In this document: piece after piece, positions 1 to 9,128 of the stretch
How the letters are laid out: each line of letters begins with the position of its first letter
Position numbering within the stretch: the stretch's first letter is position 1
Origin: Fuscovulum sp.
GTDB lineage: Bacteria > Pseudomonadota > Alphaproteobacteria > Rhodobacterales > Rhodobacteraceae
Assembly (NCBI GenBank): GCA_035192965.1
Contig: CP136571.1
Location: 144,501-208,500, forward strand
Direction: 5' to 3'
DNA: 64,000 nt
Made by a program: the position numbers and the translations under genes
The notes under the pieces: generated by a model
The model's database searches: none
Told to the model about the DNA's origin: nothing
What the model saw: only the letters and a program-made list of their open reading frames with translations

Positions 1-1392
1 CTGGCTGGCGCCCACGTCGATGTAATAGCCCGACCCGCGGCGCAGATACTTCATGAACAGGCCCGACCCATCGGCCCCCCAATCCAGCCAGAACCCGGCC
101 TTTTCCAGCCCGGCGTAGAAATCGGCGTCCACCTCTTTGATCTTGTCATAGATGGGGATCTGGAATTCGTGCAGGATCTTGTAGGGCAGCGAGGCAAAGA
201 TCAGATCGGCCTTTTCCGTCGTCATCCCCGACCGGACGGCCTGTTCCGAATACAGCCCGCCCAGCCCGTATTCCATCAGCGGTTCCGACCGCACGATATG
301 GGTGGAAGATCGCTGCACCATCGTGACATCGACATCGTTTTCCCAAAGCGCGGCGCAGATATCATGGGCCGAATTGTTGGAACCGATCACCACCGCGCGC
401 TTGCCTTTATAGGCATCCGGGCCGGGATGTTTTGACGAATGGTGCTGGTCACCCTTGAACGTCTCCATCCCCTTGTAGCTGGGCAGGTTCGGCTTGGCCG
501 ACATGCCGGTGGCAAGGACAAGCTGTTTGGGTTTCAGAACCACTTCCTGACCGTCGCGGTCCACCACAACAGTCCATTCCCCCGTCGTCTCATCATATGT
601 GGCGGATTTGCAGGTGGTGCGGGACCAGTAGTTCAGCTCCATCACGCGGGTGTACATCTCAAGCCAGTCGCCGATCTTGTCTTTCGGCGCAAAGACGGGC
701 CAGTTTTCCGGGAACTTGATATAGGGCAGGTGGTCATACCAGACCGGGTCATGCAGGCAGAGCGATTTGTACCGGTTGCGCCAGCTGTCGCCCGGTTTTT
801 CGTTCTTTTCCAGAATGATGGCCGGCACGCCCAGCTGCCGCAGCCGCGCGCCAAGGGCGATGCCGCCCTGCCCGCCGCCGATGATCACCACATAGGGTTG
901 GGTCTTGTAGCCCAGATCGCGCGCCTCGGCCTCACGTTCCTCTTTCCAGGTCGGGCGGTGCTTGTCGGACCCGTGCTTTGCCCCCAGCGGGCGGGTAAAG
1001 CCCTTGTGTTCTTCATGCCCCTTCAGCTCCACCATCGTGGTGAGCAGCGTCCAGATCAGGCCGTTCTTCAGCCGGATCAGACCATAACCCCGCGCCACGG
1101 CGGTTTCAAAACTGATCCAGGCGGTGGCAATGCCGCCATCTTCGCTGGCGGTTTCGCCCTCGGCGATGCGCCAGTTTGACGGCTGGGTCTTGGCCAGTTG
1201 CGCGCCCAGCATGGCGGCAATCTGATCCTTGCCTTCGCTGGTGTGCAGGTTCCAGGTGAAGGTCACCAGATCACGCCAATAGCAATCGTCCTGAAAACAG
1301 GCGGTGGCGGCGGCAATGTCGCCGCGTTCCAGCGCCGCGCCGAACGTATCCAGCAGACCCTGCACCTCGGCGGTGGCGGATGTATCAAGCAT
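1..1392 (-). CDS. Flavin-containing monooxygenase-like oxidoreductase with NTF2-like N-terminus (partial)
   Basis: I translated this frame by hand from an ATG at 1392, which follows a GGGAGG ribosome site. It stays open to base 1, so 464 codons are visible and the C-terminus lies outside the window. Residues 1-150 resemble an NTF2/SnoaL-like fold. Around residue 175 comes the FAD-binding motif GGGQGG, then an LATGMSAKPNLP stretch, then a second nucleotide-binding motif GSNNSAHD. This order is typical of flavin monooxygenases of the YUCCA/FMO type that use NADPH and O2. The substrate cannot be read from the sequence. The gene diverges from the peptidase gene at 1642, and no clear promoter is visible in the 249-bp gap. 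Confidence 0.8.
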   Translation of the reverse strand, partial: MLDTSATAEVQGLLDTFGAALERGDIAAATACFQDDCYWRDLVTFTWNLHTSEGKDQIAAMLGAQLAKTQPSNWRIAEGETASEDGGIATAWISFETAVARGYGLIRLKNGLIWTLLTTMVELKGHEEHKGFTRPLGAKHGSDKHRPTWKEEREAEARDLGYKTQPYVVIIGGGQGGIALGARLRQLGVPAIILEKNEKPGDSWRNRYKSLCLHDPVWYDHLPYIKFPENWPVFAPKDKIGDWLEMYTRVMELNYWSRTTCKSATYDETTGEWTVVVDRDGQEVVLKPKQLVLATGMSAKPNLPSYKGMETFKGDQHHSSKHPGPDAYKGKRAVVIGSNNSAHDICAALWENDVDVTMVQRSSTHIVRSEPLMEYGLGGLYSEQAVRSGMTTEKADLIFASLPYKILHEFQIPIYDKIKEVDADFYAGLEKAGFWLDWGADGSGLFMKYLRRGSGYYIDVGASQ

Positions 1393-1641
1393 GTTGTCCT
1401 CCCTGTTGTTGTCCCTCACGGGCGCTGGCAGAGCCCCGCCCGTGCCGTTGCATCCACAATGCACTGCACAGCCCGACATGATCAGGATCGCGCGCAAGTC
1501 CCCTCCCGGACCTGTTCACCCGATGATCCTGCGCGCATCACGGCCCCGGCTCAACACGACCTTGGTGGCGGGTTGGGGGTTTTCGCCGAGGGCCGGTTGG
1601 GCCTATCACTGGGAGGGACAGTCAACCAAAGGCCCGCCCCA

Positions 1642-2715
1642 ATGCCCAAACCCCGCGCGCGCGATCTTGGCCTGCCCTTTCCCGGAACGCCCGGCCCGTT
1701 GAACGCCATCACCGATGTGCCCGGCCTGCGTGTGGGGTTCTGCACGCTGACCGATCCGGCGAAACGGATGCGCACGGGTGTCACCGCCATCCTGCCGCGC
1801 GACGATCGCGGCATCCCTGTTCCCGTCTGGGCCGGGCATTACGCGCTGAACGGCAATGGCGAGATGACGGGAACGCATTGGATTGACGATGCGGGGTATT
1901 TCATCGGGCCGGTCTGCATCACCAACACCCATGGCGTGGGTGCGGTGCACCATGGCGCGACACGCTGGATGATCGACACCTATGATCACTATTTCCGCGA
2001 AGATCACGCCTGGGCGATGCCAGTGGTGGCGGAAACCTATGATGGCGTGTTGAACGACATCAACGCGCTGCATGTGACACCCGATCACGCCCTTGCCGCC
2101 CTGCGCGCGGCCAAGGGCGGCCCGGTTGAGGAAGGCTCGACCGGTGGCGGAAACGGGATGATCTGCTATGAATTCAAGGGCGGAACCGGCACGTCATCGC
2201 GCCGCGTCGCCATTAGTGAACATACGTTCACAATTGGGGCTCTTGTACAGGCCAATCACGGTTTGCGGCCATGGCTGCGTATCCTTGGCCGCCCGGTGGG
2301 CGAGGCGTTCCCCGAAAACCGGCTGAAAGATCGCGAAAGCGGGTCAATCATCGTGGTGCTGGCCACGGATGCGCCGCTGTCGGGCCTGTCGCTGCGCCAG
2401 ATCGCAAAGCGCGCGGCCATCGGCATCGGGCGGGGCGGCACGCCAGGGGGCAATTCCTCGGGCGATATCTTCCTTGCGTTGTCAGTGGCCGATCCGGGGC
2501 CAATGCCGCAGCACGCCCCCGCCATAATGACTCGCGCCGAGGCGAACGGGGAATTCCTTGATCCGCTTTACCTTGCCGCGGTCGAAGCGGTAGAGGAAGC
2601 GGTGGTCAACGCCCTTGTGGCGGGCGAGGATGTGGCAACGGTGAAACCACCCGGCCAGACCGTCCGCGCCATCGACACGGACCGCCTGCGCCGCCTGTTT
2701 CAGCCCAGCGCGTAA
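1642..2715 (+). CDS. P1 family peptidase (DmpA/BapA-type aminopeptidase)
   Basis: This 357-residue protein belongs to peptidase family S58 (P1), self-cleaving Ntn-hydrolase-like aminopeptidases such as DmpA. The N-terminal PRARDLG and the GPLNAITDVPGLRVG stretch are characteristic. Around residue 270 the segment GGTPGGNSSGDIFLALS contains the Gly/Asn-Ser junction at which family members cleave themselves and expose the nucleophilic serine. The frame is open further upstream, but homology starts at the chosen ATG. The 3' end overlaps the end of phoB by 16 bp in convergent orientation. The natural substrate is unknown; family members take N-terminal D-, beta- or ordinary amino acids. Confidence 0.85.
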   Translation: MPKPRARDLGLPFPGTPGPLNAITDVPGLRVGFCTLTDPAKRMRTGVTAILPRDDRGIPVPVWAGHYALNGNGEMTGTHWIDDAGYFIGPVCITNTHGVGAVHHGATRWMIDTYDHYFREDHAWAMPVVAETYDGVLNDINALHVTPDHALAALRAAKGGPVEEGSTGGGNGMICYEFKGGTGTSSRRVAISEHTFTIGALVQANHGLRPWLRILGRPVGEAFPENRLKDRESGSIIVVLATDAPLSGLSLRQIAKRAAIGIGRGGTPGGNSSGDIFLALSVADPGPMPQHAPAIMTRAEANGEFLDPLYLAAVEAVEEAVVNALVAGEDVATVKPPGQTVRAIDTDRLRRLFQPSA

Positions 2716-3404
2716 CCCGATCCGCGCACGGTGCGGACGGGATCGGCATCGCCATGCACGCACAGCGCCTTGCGCAAACGGCCCACATGCACGTCGACCG
2801 TGCGGGTATCGACATAGATGTCGCGGCCCCAGACCCGATCCAGCAACTGTTCGCGCGACCAGACACGACCGGGCTTTTCCATGAACGCGGTCAGCAGGCG
2901 AAATTCGGTCGGGCCGAGCTTCAGCACCTTTTCCCCGCGAAAGACGCGGTGGGTTTCCGTGTCCAGACGGATATCTTCAAACTCCAGCACCACGCCCATG
3001 GTGGATGGGCGCACGCGGCGGATCTGCGCGCGTGCGCGCGCCATCAATTCCACCATCGAATAGGGCTTGATGACATAGTCATCCGCCCCGGTTTCCAACC
3101 CGCGCACGCGATCCACCTCATCGGCGCGGGCCGACAGCATGATCACGGGGATGGACCGGGTTTCCGGGCGCATCTTCAGGCGGCGGCACACCTCAATCCC
3201 CGAAACCTTGGGCATCATCCAATCAAGGATGATCATGTCGGGGTGATCTTCATCCACCAAAAGCAGCGCGTCTTCGCCGTTGTCGGCCTGGATCACATCG
3301 AACCCTTCGGCCTCGAGGTTATAGGCCAGCACCTCGCGCTGTGCGAATTCATCCTCGACCAGCAGGACCTTGGGCTGATGCACCATTGCGCGTTCCACTT
3401 TCAT
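2700..3404 (-). CDS. phoB: Phosphate regulon response regulator PhoB
   Basis: This 234-residue OmpR/PhoB-class regulator has an N-terminal receiver domain with acidic residues E17-D18-E19, phosphoacceptor D61 in ILDWMMPK, and the conserved lysine in VIKPYS. A C-terminal winged helix follows (KLGPTEFRLL, VDVHVGRLRKAL, VRTVRGSGYAL). It is the last gene of the pst operon and its start overlaps the phoU stop as ATGA. An internal ATG at codon 7 is an alternative start. Phosphorylated PhoB binds 11-bp-spaced Pho-box repeats, and candidates are visible before pstS and phnC. The partner kinase PhoR is not in this window. Confidence 0.95.
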   Translation of the reverse strand: MKVERAMVHQPKVLLVEDEFAQREVLAYNLEAEGFDVIQADNGEDALLLVDEDHPDMIILDWMMPKVSGIEVCRRLKMRPETRSIPVIMLSARADEVDRVRGLETGADDYVIKPYSMVELMARARAQIRRVRPSTMGVVLEFEDIRLDTETHRVFRGEKVLKLGPTEFRLLTAFMEKPGRVWSREQLLDRVWGRDIYVDTRTVDVHVGRLRKALCVHGDADPVRTVRGSGYALG

Positions 3405-4120
3405 TGGCCTGCTGCCGGCTCGGCACCGCTGAGCATTTCGGCCTTGGGGCGTTCGTCGCCGGGCATGGCGCCGGTGGCCAGATAGATCACCTGTTCAGCG
3501 ATGGATGTTGCATGATCGCCCACACGTTCGATGTTCTTGGCGATGAAATGCAGGTGCATCGCCGCGCTGATATTGCGCGGGTCTTCCATCATATGGGTCA
3601 GCAATTCGCGGAACATGGAATTGTACATCTGATCCACTTCCTTGTCGCGGGTGCGCACGTCCTGCGCCACCGCCACGTCATGGGCGATATAGGCATCCAG
3701 CGATTCTTTCAGCCGCAGGACCACCGTCCGCGCCATCCGCAGGATCGAGGCAGAGGTGCCGCCCAGCGGGGACATGTTCGACAAAAGGAGCGACCGCTTT
3801 GCCAGGTTCTTTGCATAGTCGCCGCAGCGTTCCAGTGCGGCGGCAATCCGCATCACCGAAAGCACGGTCCGCAGGTCGCCCGCGGTGGGCGAACGCAGCG
3901 CCAGAAGACGGGCGCATTCCTCGTTGATCTGTTCTTCCAGCGCGTCGATGGCCTTGTCGCCCTGCTGCACCTTATGGGCCAGCGCCTCGTCACGGGTTTC
4001 CAGCGCCTCGGCGGCGTCCAGCAGCGCCTGTTCCACCAGCCCGCCCATGCGCAGGACATAGGCCTGAACCGCCTCAAGATCGCGGTCAAAGGCCGAAAGG
4101 ATATGGGGTTCCTTCATCAC
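3401..4120 (-). CDS. phoU: Phosphate transport regulator PhoU
   Basis: This 239-residue, all-helical cytoplasmic protein has the two-repeat PhoU architecture. Its N-terminus is HILSAFDRDLEAVQAYVLRM, and each half carries the metal-binding-type E/D-xxxD pattern (for example RCGDYAKN and RVGDHATS). PhoU links Pst transporter activity to repression of PhoR/PhoB when phosphate is plentiful and limits uptake. It lies 13 bp after pstB and overlaps phoB by 4 bp, so the pst-phoU-phoB genes are almost certainly co-transcribed. Confidence 0.95.
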   Translation of the reverse strand: MMKEPHILSAFDRDLEAVQAYVLRMGGLVEQALLDAAEALETRDEALAHKVQQGDKAIDALEEQINEECARLLALRSPTAGDLRTVLSVMRIAAALERCGDYAKNLAKRSLLLSNMSPLGGTSASILRMARTVVLRLKESLDAYIAHDVAVAQDVRTRDKEVDQMYNSMFRELLTHMMEDPRNISAAMHLHFIAKNIERVGDHATSIAEQVIYLATGAMPGDERPKAEMLSGAEPAAGQ

Positions 4121-4133
4121 TCGTGTCCTTTCC

Positions 4134-4934
4134 TCAACCGATCCGGCCGGTGATATAGGCTTCGGTTCTGGGGTCTTTGGGGGTGGTGAAGATCTGCCCC
4201 GTCTCGCCGTATTCGACGAGGTTGCCCAGGTGGAAGAAGGCGGTCTTCTGGCTGACGCGGGCGGCCTGCTGCATCGAATGGGTGACGATCACCACGGAAA
4301 ACTGCGACCGCAGCTCATCGATCAATTCCTCGACCTGCGCGGTGGCGATGGGGTCCAGCGCGGAACAGGGTTCGTCCATCAACAGGACTTCGGGGCTGGT
4401 GGCGATGGCGCGCGCGATGCAGAGGCGCTGCTGTTGCCCGCCCGAAAGCCCGGTGCCCGTTGCATCAAGGCGATCCTTCACCTCATTCCACAGGGCGGCC
4501 TTCTTCAGGCTGGCCTCGACGATGGCGTCAAGTTCGGCCTTGCCGCGCGCCAGACCGTGGATCTTGGGGCCATAGGCCACGTTGTCATAGATCGACTTCG
4601 GAAACGGGTTGGGCTTTTGGAACACCATGCCCACCTTGGCGCGCAGCTGCACCGGATCGACGCGCGGATCATAGATATCCTGCCCGTCCAGCGTGATCTT
4701 GCCCGACACGCGGGCGCTGGAAACCGTGTCATTCATCCGGTTCAGGCAGCGCAGAAAGGTCGACTTGCCACAGCCCGACGGGCCGATAAAGGCCGTGACC
4801 GTGCGGTCAAGGATGGTCACATCCACATCTTTCAGCGCGTGCTTTTCGCCGTAATGAACCTGCACGCCCTTTGCTTCGATCTTGCTATGAAGCTGAGTCA
4901 CGTCCCTCTTCACCAGTCGCATGTCGTCCATCAT
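4134..4934 (-). CDS. pstB: Phosphate ABC transporter ATP-binding protein PstB
   Basis: This 266-residue nucleotide-binding subunit of the high-affinity phosphate importer has Walker [10 protein letters not shown], the signature [14 protein letters not shown], Walker [13 protein letters not shown] and the switch histidine in IVTHSM. The NRMND segment after Walker A is typical of PstB. It sits 9 bp downstream of pstA in the operon. The protein is cytoplasmic and pairs with PstA and PstC. The length is normal for the family. Confidence 0.97.
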   Translation of the reverse strand: MMDDMRLVKRDVTQLHSKIEAKGVQVHYGEKHALKDVDVTILDRTVTAFIGPSGCGKSTFLRCLNRMNDTVSSARVSGKITLDGQDIYDPRVDPVQLRAKVGMVFQKPNPFPKSIYDNVAYGPKIHGLARGKAELDAIVEASLKKAALWNEVKDRLDATGTGLSGGQQQRLCIARAIATSPEVLLMDEPCSALDPIATAQVEELIDELRSQFSVVIVTHSMQQAARVSQKTAFFHLGNLVEYGETGQIFTTPKDPRTEAYITGRIG

Positions 4935-4943
4935 AGCATCCCC

Positions 4944-6305
4944 TTACCAGCGGCGTTCAAAACGGCGGCGCAGCAGGATCGCCGCGACGTTCATGATCAC
5001 AAGAAACACCAGCAGCACGATGATCGCGCCCGAAGACCGTTCGATAAAGGCCGGGTCAGACCGCGACGCCCAGGAATAGACCTGCACCGGCAGCGCGGTG
5101 GCCGGGTCCATGACCCCACCCTCCAGCGGCCCGGCGGGATAGTTCGTCACGAAAGCCACCATCCCGATCAGCAAGAGCGGCGCGGTTTCGCCCAGCGCCG
5201 AAGCCAGCCCAAGGATCGTGCCCGTCATGATGCCCGGCATGGCCAAGGGCAGCACATGGTGGAACACCACCTGCATCTTCGACGCGCCAATCCCCATCGC
5301 CGCATCGCGGATCGACGGCGGCACCGCGCGGATTGCCGCCCGCGTGGCGATGATGATCGTGGGCAGCGTCATCAGCGAGATCACCAGCGCCCCCACAAGG
5401 CTGGAGGATTGCGGCAAGCCCATGAAGTTGATGAAAATCGCCAGACCAAGGATACCGAACACGATCGACGGCACGGCCGCGAGGTTCGAGATGTTCACCT
5501 CGATCAGATCCGTCAGCCGGTTCTTGGGGGCAAATTCTTCAAGATAGATCGACGCGGCCACGCCCACGGGCACGGTGAACAGCGCCACCATCACCATCAT
5601 GTAAAGCGACCCGATGATCGCCACGCCCAGCCCCGAAGCTTCGGGCCGCAGGTCGGATGCATCGGGGCCGGTCAGGAAGCCCCAGTTGAAGGACAGCGAC
5701 AATATCCCCGCCTCGACCAGCCGATCCGACAGGTCCAGCTGTGCGGGCGTCACGTTGCTATCGAGCGCGGCGCTTTCGCGGGTGACGCGGCCCTTGAGAT
5801 AGCCGTCGATCCGGCCCGTCGCAAAGACATCCACATCAACCGTCTGGCCCACCAGCGACGGATCGGCCAGCACCCGGTCACGCAACCGCGCGGGGGCATC
5901 GCCAGAAATCATCGCCTCAAGATCCTTGTCCGACACATCGGTCACAGCGATCCCGCGCTCTTGCAGATGCGCGATGAAGCTGGCGGTCAGCAGCCGCTTG
6001 TAGCCAATCGTCGTGACCTTCGCCATCGCCGCCGCGTCACGGGTTCCGGCCTTGTCCACCACTGCGGCGTCGACAAAGACTGGGAATTCCAGCTTGGCCT
6101 GCCGAAAGGCCGACACGCCATCGATGAAGATCGTCAGCAACATGAAGGCCAGCGTCGCAAGGCTGATCACGATGGCGCCGATGCCATAGGCCTTCATCCG
6201 CCATTCGCGTGCATTGCGCGCGCGTGTCCGTGCGCTGCCCGCCAGAAGAGAGCTTTCCTTTGCCACCGGCCGGATGTCCGGCCCGCCTGCCGACATTTCG
6301 GTCAT
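4944..6305 (-). CDS. pstA: Phosphate ABC transporter permease PstA (long form)
   Basis: I start this at the ATG that overlaps the pstC stop (ATGA at 6302-6305), giving 453 residues rather than a longer open frame. A first membrane helix (about residues 40-60) is followed by a roughly 140-residue soluble insertion with no counterpart in the short enterobacterial protein. The classical binding-protein-dependent permease domain then follows, with the EAA-type loop (RDAAMGIGASKMQVVFHHVLP) and several helices. The long N-terminal domain is common in alphaproteobacterial PstA (DUF3333-type, from family knowledge). It forms the membrane channel with PstC. Confidence 0.93.
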   Translation of the reverse strand: MTEMSAGGPDIRPVAKESSLLAGSARTRARNAREWRMKAYGIGAIVISLATLAFMLLTIFIDGVSAFRQAKLEFPVFVDAAVVDKAGTRDAAAMAKVTTIGYKRLLTASFIAHLQERGIAVTDVSDKDLEAMISGDAPARLRDRVLADPSLVGQTVDVDVFATGRIDGYLKGRVTRESAALDSNVTPAQLDLSDRLVEAGILSLSFNWGFLTGPDASDLRPEASGLGVAIIGSLYMMVMVALFTVPVGVAASIYLEEFAPKNRLTDLIEVNISNLAAVPSIVFGILGLAIFINFMGLPQSSSLVGALVISLMTLPTIIIATRAAIRAVPPSIRDAAMGIGASKMQVVFHHVLPLAMPGIMTGTILGLASALGETAPLLLIGMVAFVTNYPAGPLEGGVMDPATALPVQVYSWASRSDPAFIERSSGAIIVLLVFLVIMNVAAILLRRRFERRW

Positions 6306-7762
6306 TCGTATTGCTCCCGGTATTTGCGCACGATCCACAGCGCAAAGATGTTCAGGCACAGGGTGATGACGAACAGCGAAATCCCCAGCGCAAAGGCCAC
6401 CAGCGTTTCGGGCGAGTTGAATTCGGTATCCCCGGTCAACTGGCTTACGATTTTCACGGTGATCGTGGTCATCGCCTCGAACGGGTTCAGGTCCAGCTTG
6501 GCCGCCGCCCCCGCGCCCATGGTCACGATCATGGTTTCGCCGATGGCGCGGCTGGCGGCCATCAGCACGGCGCCCACGATCCCCGGCAGGGCGGCGGGCA
6601 GCACCACATTGGTGATCGTCTCGGCCCGCGTCGCGCCCAGACCCAGCGACCCGTCGCGCAGGCTTTGCGGCACGGCGGTGATGATGTCATCGGCCAGTGA
6701 CGAGATGAAGGGAACGTTCAGGATGCCGATCACCAGCCCCGCCGTCATCACCGATGATCCGGAATTGCCAAGGCCCAGCGGCATCGCGATGTAATCACGC
6801 AGCAAGGGCCCCACGGTCACCAGGGCGAACAGGCCGAACACCACGGTGGGGATACCGGCGATCACCTCGATCAGCGGCTTGACGATGGATCGCACGCGGG
6901 GATTGGCAAACTCGGCCAGATAGATCGCGGCAAACAGCCCGATGGGCACCGCCACCAGCATCGAGATGAAGCTGATGTAAAGCGTTCCCCACAGCAGCGG
7001 CAGCAGCCCAAGCTCGGACCCGCCACGGAACGCGGGGGACCAGGTCAGCCCGAAGAAGAAATCGCCGATGGGATAGAATTTGAAGAAGCGGATGCTTTCC
7101 GACAGCATCGACATGACGATGCCAACAGTCGTCAGGATGGCGATGGTGGAGGCCAGCATCAGCACGGCCAGCATCACGCGTTCCACCTGATTGCGGGCGC
7201 GGAAATCGGGGTTGGTCAGGCGGATCGCATAGAACAGGCCGCCAACTGCCACCGCCACCACCAGAAGGGTTCGCAGCAGGGCGCCATAGCCCGCCAGTTC
7301 ACGATAGCTTTGCGCCGCGACCAGCGTTTCGGGCTGCACTTCGGCCCCCAGTGCCACACCGGTTGCGGCCAGCGTGTCGCGCACGGAACCCGTGGTCGTG
7401 TCCAGCGCCGCCACTTCATCCGCCGACAGCGCACCCGATGCGATGGCCGAATCCAGACCGGCCGCAATGCGGCGTACATCGGCGAACAGCAGGGTGCGGG
7501 CGGGATCGTCTTCGATCATCTCCGCCGGAAAGAAACCGCTCAAGCGCGTCTCGATCACCAGCGGCTGGGCAATCTGCCAGATTGCCAGAAACAGAACAGC
7601 GGGCAGCGCGGCCATGATCGCCCCGAACCACCCGTAATACCCCGGAAGCGAATGGAGCCGCTTGGCATCGCCCCCCACAAGCGCCATCGCGCGGCCACGG
7701 CACAGCACGAAACCGGCAAATGCCAGCACGGCCAGAAGGCACAGGGTCAGGAAAACCGACAT
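6302..7762 (-). CDS. pstC: Phosphate ABC transporter permease PstC (long form)
   Basis: I start this at the ATG giving MSVFLTLCLLAVLAF (486 residues); a TTG five codons upstream is possible but has no better ribosome site. Two N-terminal helices bracket a soluble segment of about 100 residues. A permease domain follows with the EAA-like loop (RDGSLGLGATRAETITNVVLP) and final helices. At 486 residues it is well over the usual 300, matching the long PstC type common in alphaproteobacteria. It pairs with PstA. A strong hairpin separates it from pstS, which suggests lower permease than binding-protein expression. Confidence 0.93.
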   Translation of the reverse strand: MSVFLTLCLLAVLAFAGFVLCRGRAMALVGGDAKRLHSLPGYYGWFGAIMAALPAVLFLAIWQIAQPLVIETRLSGFFPAEMIEDDPARTLLFADVRRIAAGLDSAIASGALSADEVAALDTTTGSVRDTLAATGVALGAEVQPETLVAAQSYRELAGYGALLRTLLVVAVAVGGLFYAIRLTNPDFRARNQVERVMLAVLMLASTIAILTTVGIVMSMLSESIRFFKFYPIGDFFFGLTWSPAFRGGSELGLLPLLWGTLYISFISMLVAVPIGLFAAIYLAEFANPRVRSIVKPLIEVIAGIPTVVFGLFALVTVGPLLRDYIAMPLGLGNSGSSVMTAGLVIGILNVPFISSLADDIITAVPQSLRDGSLGLGATRAETITNVVLPAALPGIVGAVLMAASRAIGETMIVTMGAGAAAKLDLNPFEAMTTITVKIVSQLTGDTEFNSPETLVAFALGISLFVITLCLNIFALWIVRKYREQYE

Positions 7763-7788
7763 GTCAGCCCATCGCAAGTAAAGGGGTT

Positions 7789-7813
7789 GGGGCGGCGCAT
7801 GATGCGCCGCCCC
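7789..7813 (-). terminator. Intercistronic hairpin between pstS and pstC
   Basis: A near-perfect inverted repeat has arm GGGGCGGCGCAT and a minimal loop, and lies just after the pstS stop. It has no U-run, so it looks more like an mRNA-stabilising or attenuating structure than a full terminator. Such a hairpin would help keep the binding protein in excess of the permease. Confidence 0.7.
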
Positions 7814-7825
7814 GGTTGGTTTGGA

Positions 7826-8866
7826 TCAGTTCAGCGGGCCCATCGGCGTTTCGGCTGCCACGGCAGCCTGAGTCGCGGCCAGTTCCGGATCGGACACCAG
7901 GCCATAGGCGGCCAGCGGGCCATCCGGGCCAGCCATATCGTCGGACACGAAGAATTCGACGAATTCCTTCAGACCGGGGATCACGCCGATGTGCTGCTTC
8001 TTGACGTAGAAGAACAGCGGACGCGACACCGGGTATTCGCCGGTTGCGATGGATTCGGTCGACGGGACGATGCCGCCCATCGTTGCCACGCGCAGTTTGT
8101 CGGTGTTGTTCTGATAGAAGCTCAGACCAAACACGCCAACGGCGGTCGGGTTGGCATCCAGACGGGCCAGCGTTTCGGTGTAGTCGCCGTCGATGTCGAT
8201 GGACAGGCCATCGGTGCGCAGCGCCATGCACTGCTCTTCGGCTGCATCTTCGTCGCCGCCAGCAGCGGCCTTGAAGGCCTCAAACGCACCGGTTTCTTCA
8301 CAGCCAGCGATGATCACCTTGGTGTCGAACACTTCGCGCGTGCCGTGCTTGGTGCCGGGGATGAAGGCCATGATGTCCTGCGCGGGCAGCGCGGCATCAA
8401 CTTCGTTCCAGGCTTTGTTCGGGTTGGCGACCAGTGCGCCATCCTTCATCACCTGCGCGGCCAGCGCGTTGTACCAATGCGCCGGGGTGAAGGCGAATTC
8501 AGCGCCATCAACCTTGGAGGCGAAGACGATCCCGTCATAGCCGATGCGAACTTCCATCAGCTCGGTCACGCCGTTGGCGGCGCAGAGGTCGAGGTCCGAC
8601 TGGCTGATGCGGCTGGACGAGTTGGCGATGTCGATGGTGGTTTCGCCCACGCCTTCGCACAGCTTCTTGCGGCCGGCGCCCGAGCCGCCGCCTTCGACCA
8701 CGGGGGTCGGGAATTCAAAGTTTTCGCCGAAGGCTTCGGCGACGATGGTGGCATAGGGCAGCACGGTCGAGGAACCCGAGATCTGCACGTTGTCGCGCGC
8801 CAGGGCGAGGCCGGTGGTGCCGGCCAGCAGCGCCACGGAGGAAAGGGTGATTTTCAGGAAGGTCAT
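7826..8866 (-). CDS. pstS: Periplasmic phosphate-binding protein PstS
   Basis: This 346-residue protein has an export signal (MTFLKITLSSVALLAGTTG, cleaved near ALA-RD) and the phosphate-binding N-terminal motif ISGSSTVLP. A GGSGAGRKK segment and a second Ser-rich loop near residue 90 also contact phosphate in the family. I chose the ATG at 8866 because a GGAG lies eight bases before it; two in-frame ATGs lie 6 and 12 bp upstream. It is the first gene of the pst operon and has a Pho-box-like repeat array upstream. It delivers phosphate to PstCAB. Confidence 0.94.
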   Translation of the reverse strand: MTFLKITLSSVALLAGTTGLALARDNVQISGSSTVLPYATIVAEAFGENFEFPTPVVEGGGSGAGRKKLCEGVGETTIDIANSSSRISQSDLDLCAANGVTELMEVRIGYDGIVFASKVDGAEFAFTPAHWYNALAAQVMKDGALVANPNKAWNEVDAALPAQDIMAFIPGTKHGTREVFDTKVIIAGCEETGAFEAFKAAAGGDEDAAEEQCMALRTDGLSIDIDGDYTETLARLDANPTAVGVFGLSFYQNNTDKLRVATMGGIVPSTESIATGEYPVSRPLFFYVKKQHIGVIPGLKEFVEFFVSDDMAGPDGPLAAYGLVSDPELAATQAAVAAETPMGPLN

Positions 8867-8937
8867 CTGCATCTCCATCAGGGACCACGGCGCCCCAACC
8901 TTGGGTGCCGCTCGGCCTTGGTTCCTAGCCCCGCCGC

Positions 8938-8977
8938 GTGACGACTATGCAAAGTTATTGTGACAGTTTCGTAACGA
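8938..8977 (-). promoter_or_regulatory. Pho-box array upstream of pstS
   Basis: Read on the minus strand there are 7-base units every 11 bp: TCGTTAC (8977-8971), CTGTCAC (8966-8960), a degenerate ACTTTGC (8955-8949) and TCGTCAC (8944-8938). The spacers are mostly A/T (GAAA, AATA, ATAG). The 7+4 periodicity and the CTGTCAC core match the known PhoB-binding repeat. The array ends about 70 bp before the pstS start. Confidence 0.75.
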
Positions 8978-9033
8978 ACAGGCGGCCGTTGGAAACATTG
9001 CTGGGGCGTTAACGGCACCTCAGCAGACAGTCC

Positions 9034-9087
9034 GCTGCGTGCATACAGTTTGCTGCACCGGCGTCTGCACCGCGTGCTGCACAGGGT
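9034..9087 (+). repeat. 12-bp-repeat element, copy 1 (before phnC)
   Basis: The element starts with GCTGCGTGCATACAGT and continues with three imperfect 12-base units of consensus TGCTGCACCGNN. TGCA occurs at 9040, 9054, 9066 and 9078, that is, with spacings 14, 12, 12. A second copy with exactly the same spacing lies inverted at 41178-41230. The function is unknown. Confidence 0.75.
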
Positions 9088-9099
9088 TTCGTCGGAAAA

Positions 9100-9128
9100 C
9101 TTTCATAAATCTGCAGCCAATCCGTCAT
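9100..9128 (+). promoter_or_regulatory. Pho-box-like array upstream of phnC
   Basis: The units CTTTCAT (9100-9106), CTGCAGC (9111-9117) and CCGTCAT (9122-9128) repeat every 11 bp with spacers AAAT and CAAT. The first and third units differ from CTGTCAT by one base each. A weaker TCGTCGG unit precedes them at 9089. The array ends 48 bp before the phnC start, which fits activation by PhoB. Confidence 0.7.

Noticed and set aside
4230-6794. An 854-codon open frame on the plus strand
   Set aside because: It lies antisense to pstB, pstA and pstC, is rich in His, Arg and Gln as GC-rich shadow frames are, and has no recognisable domain.
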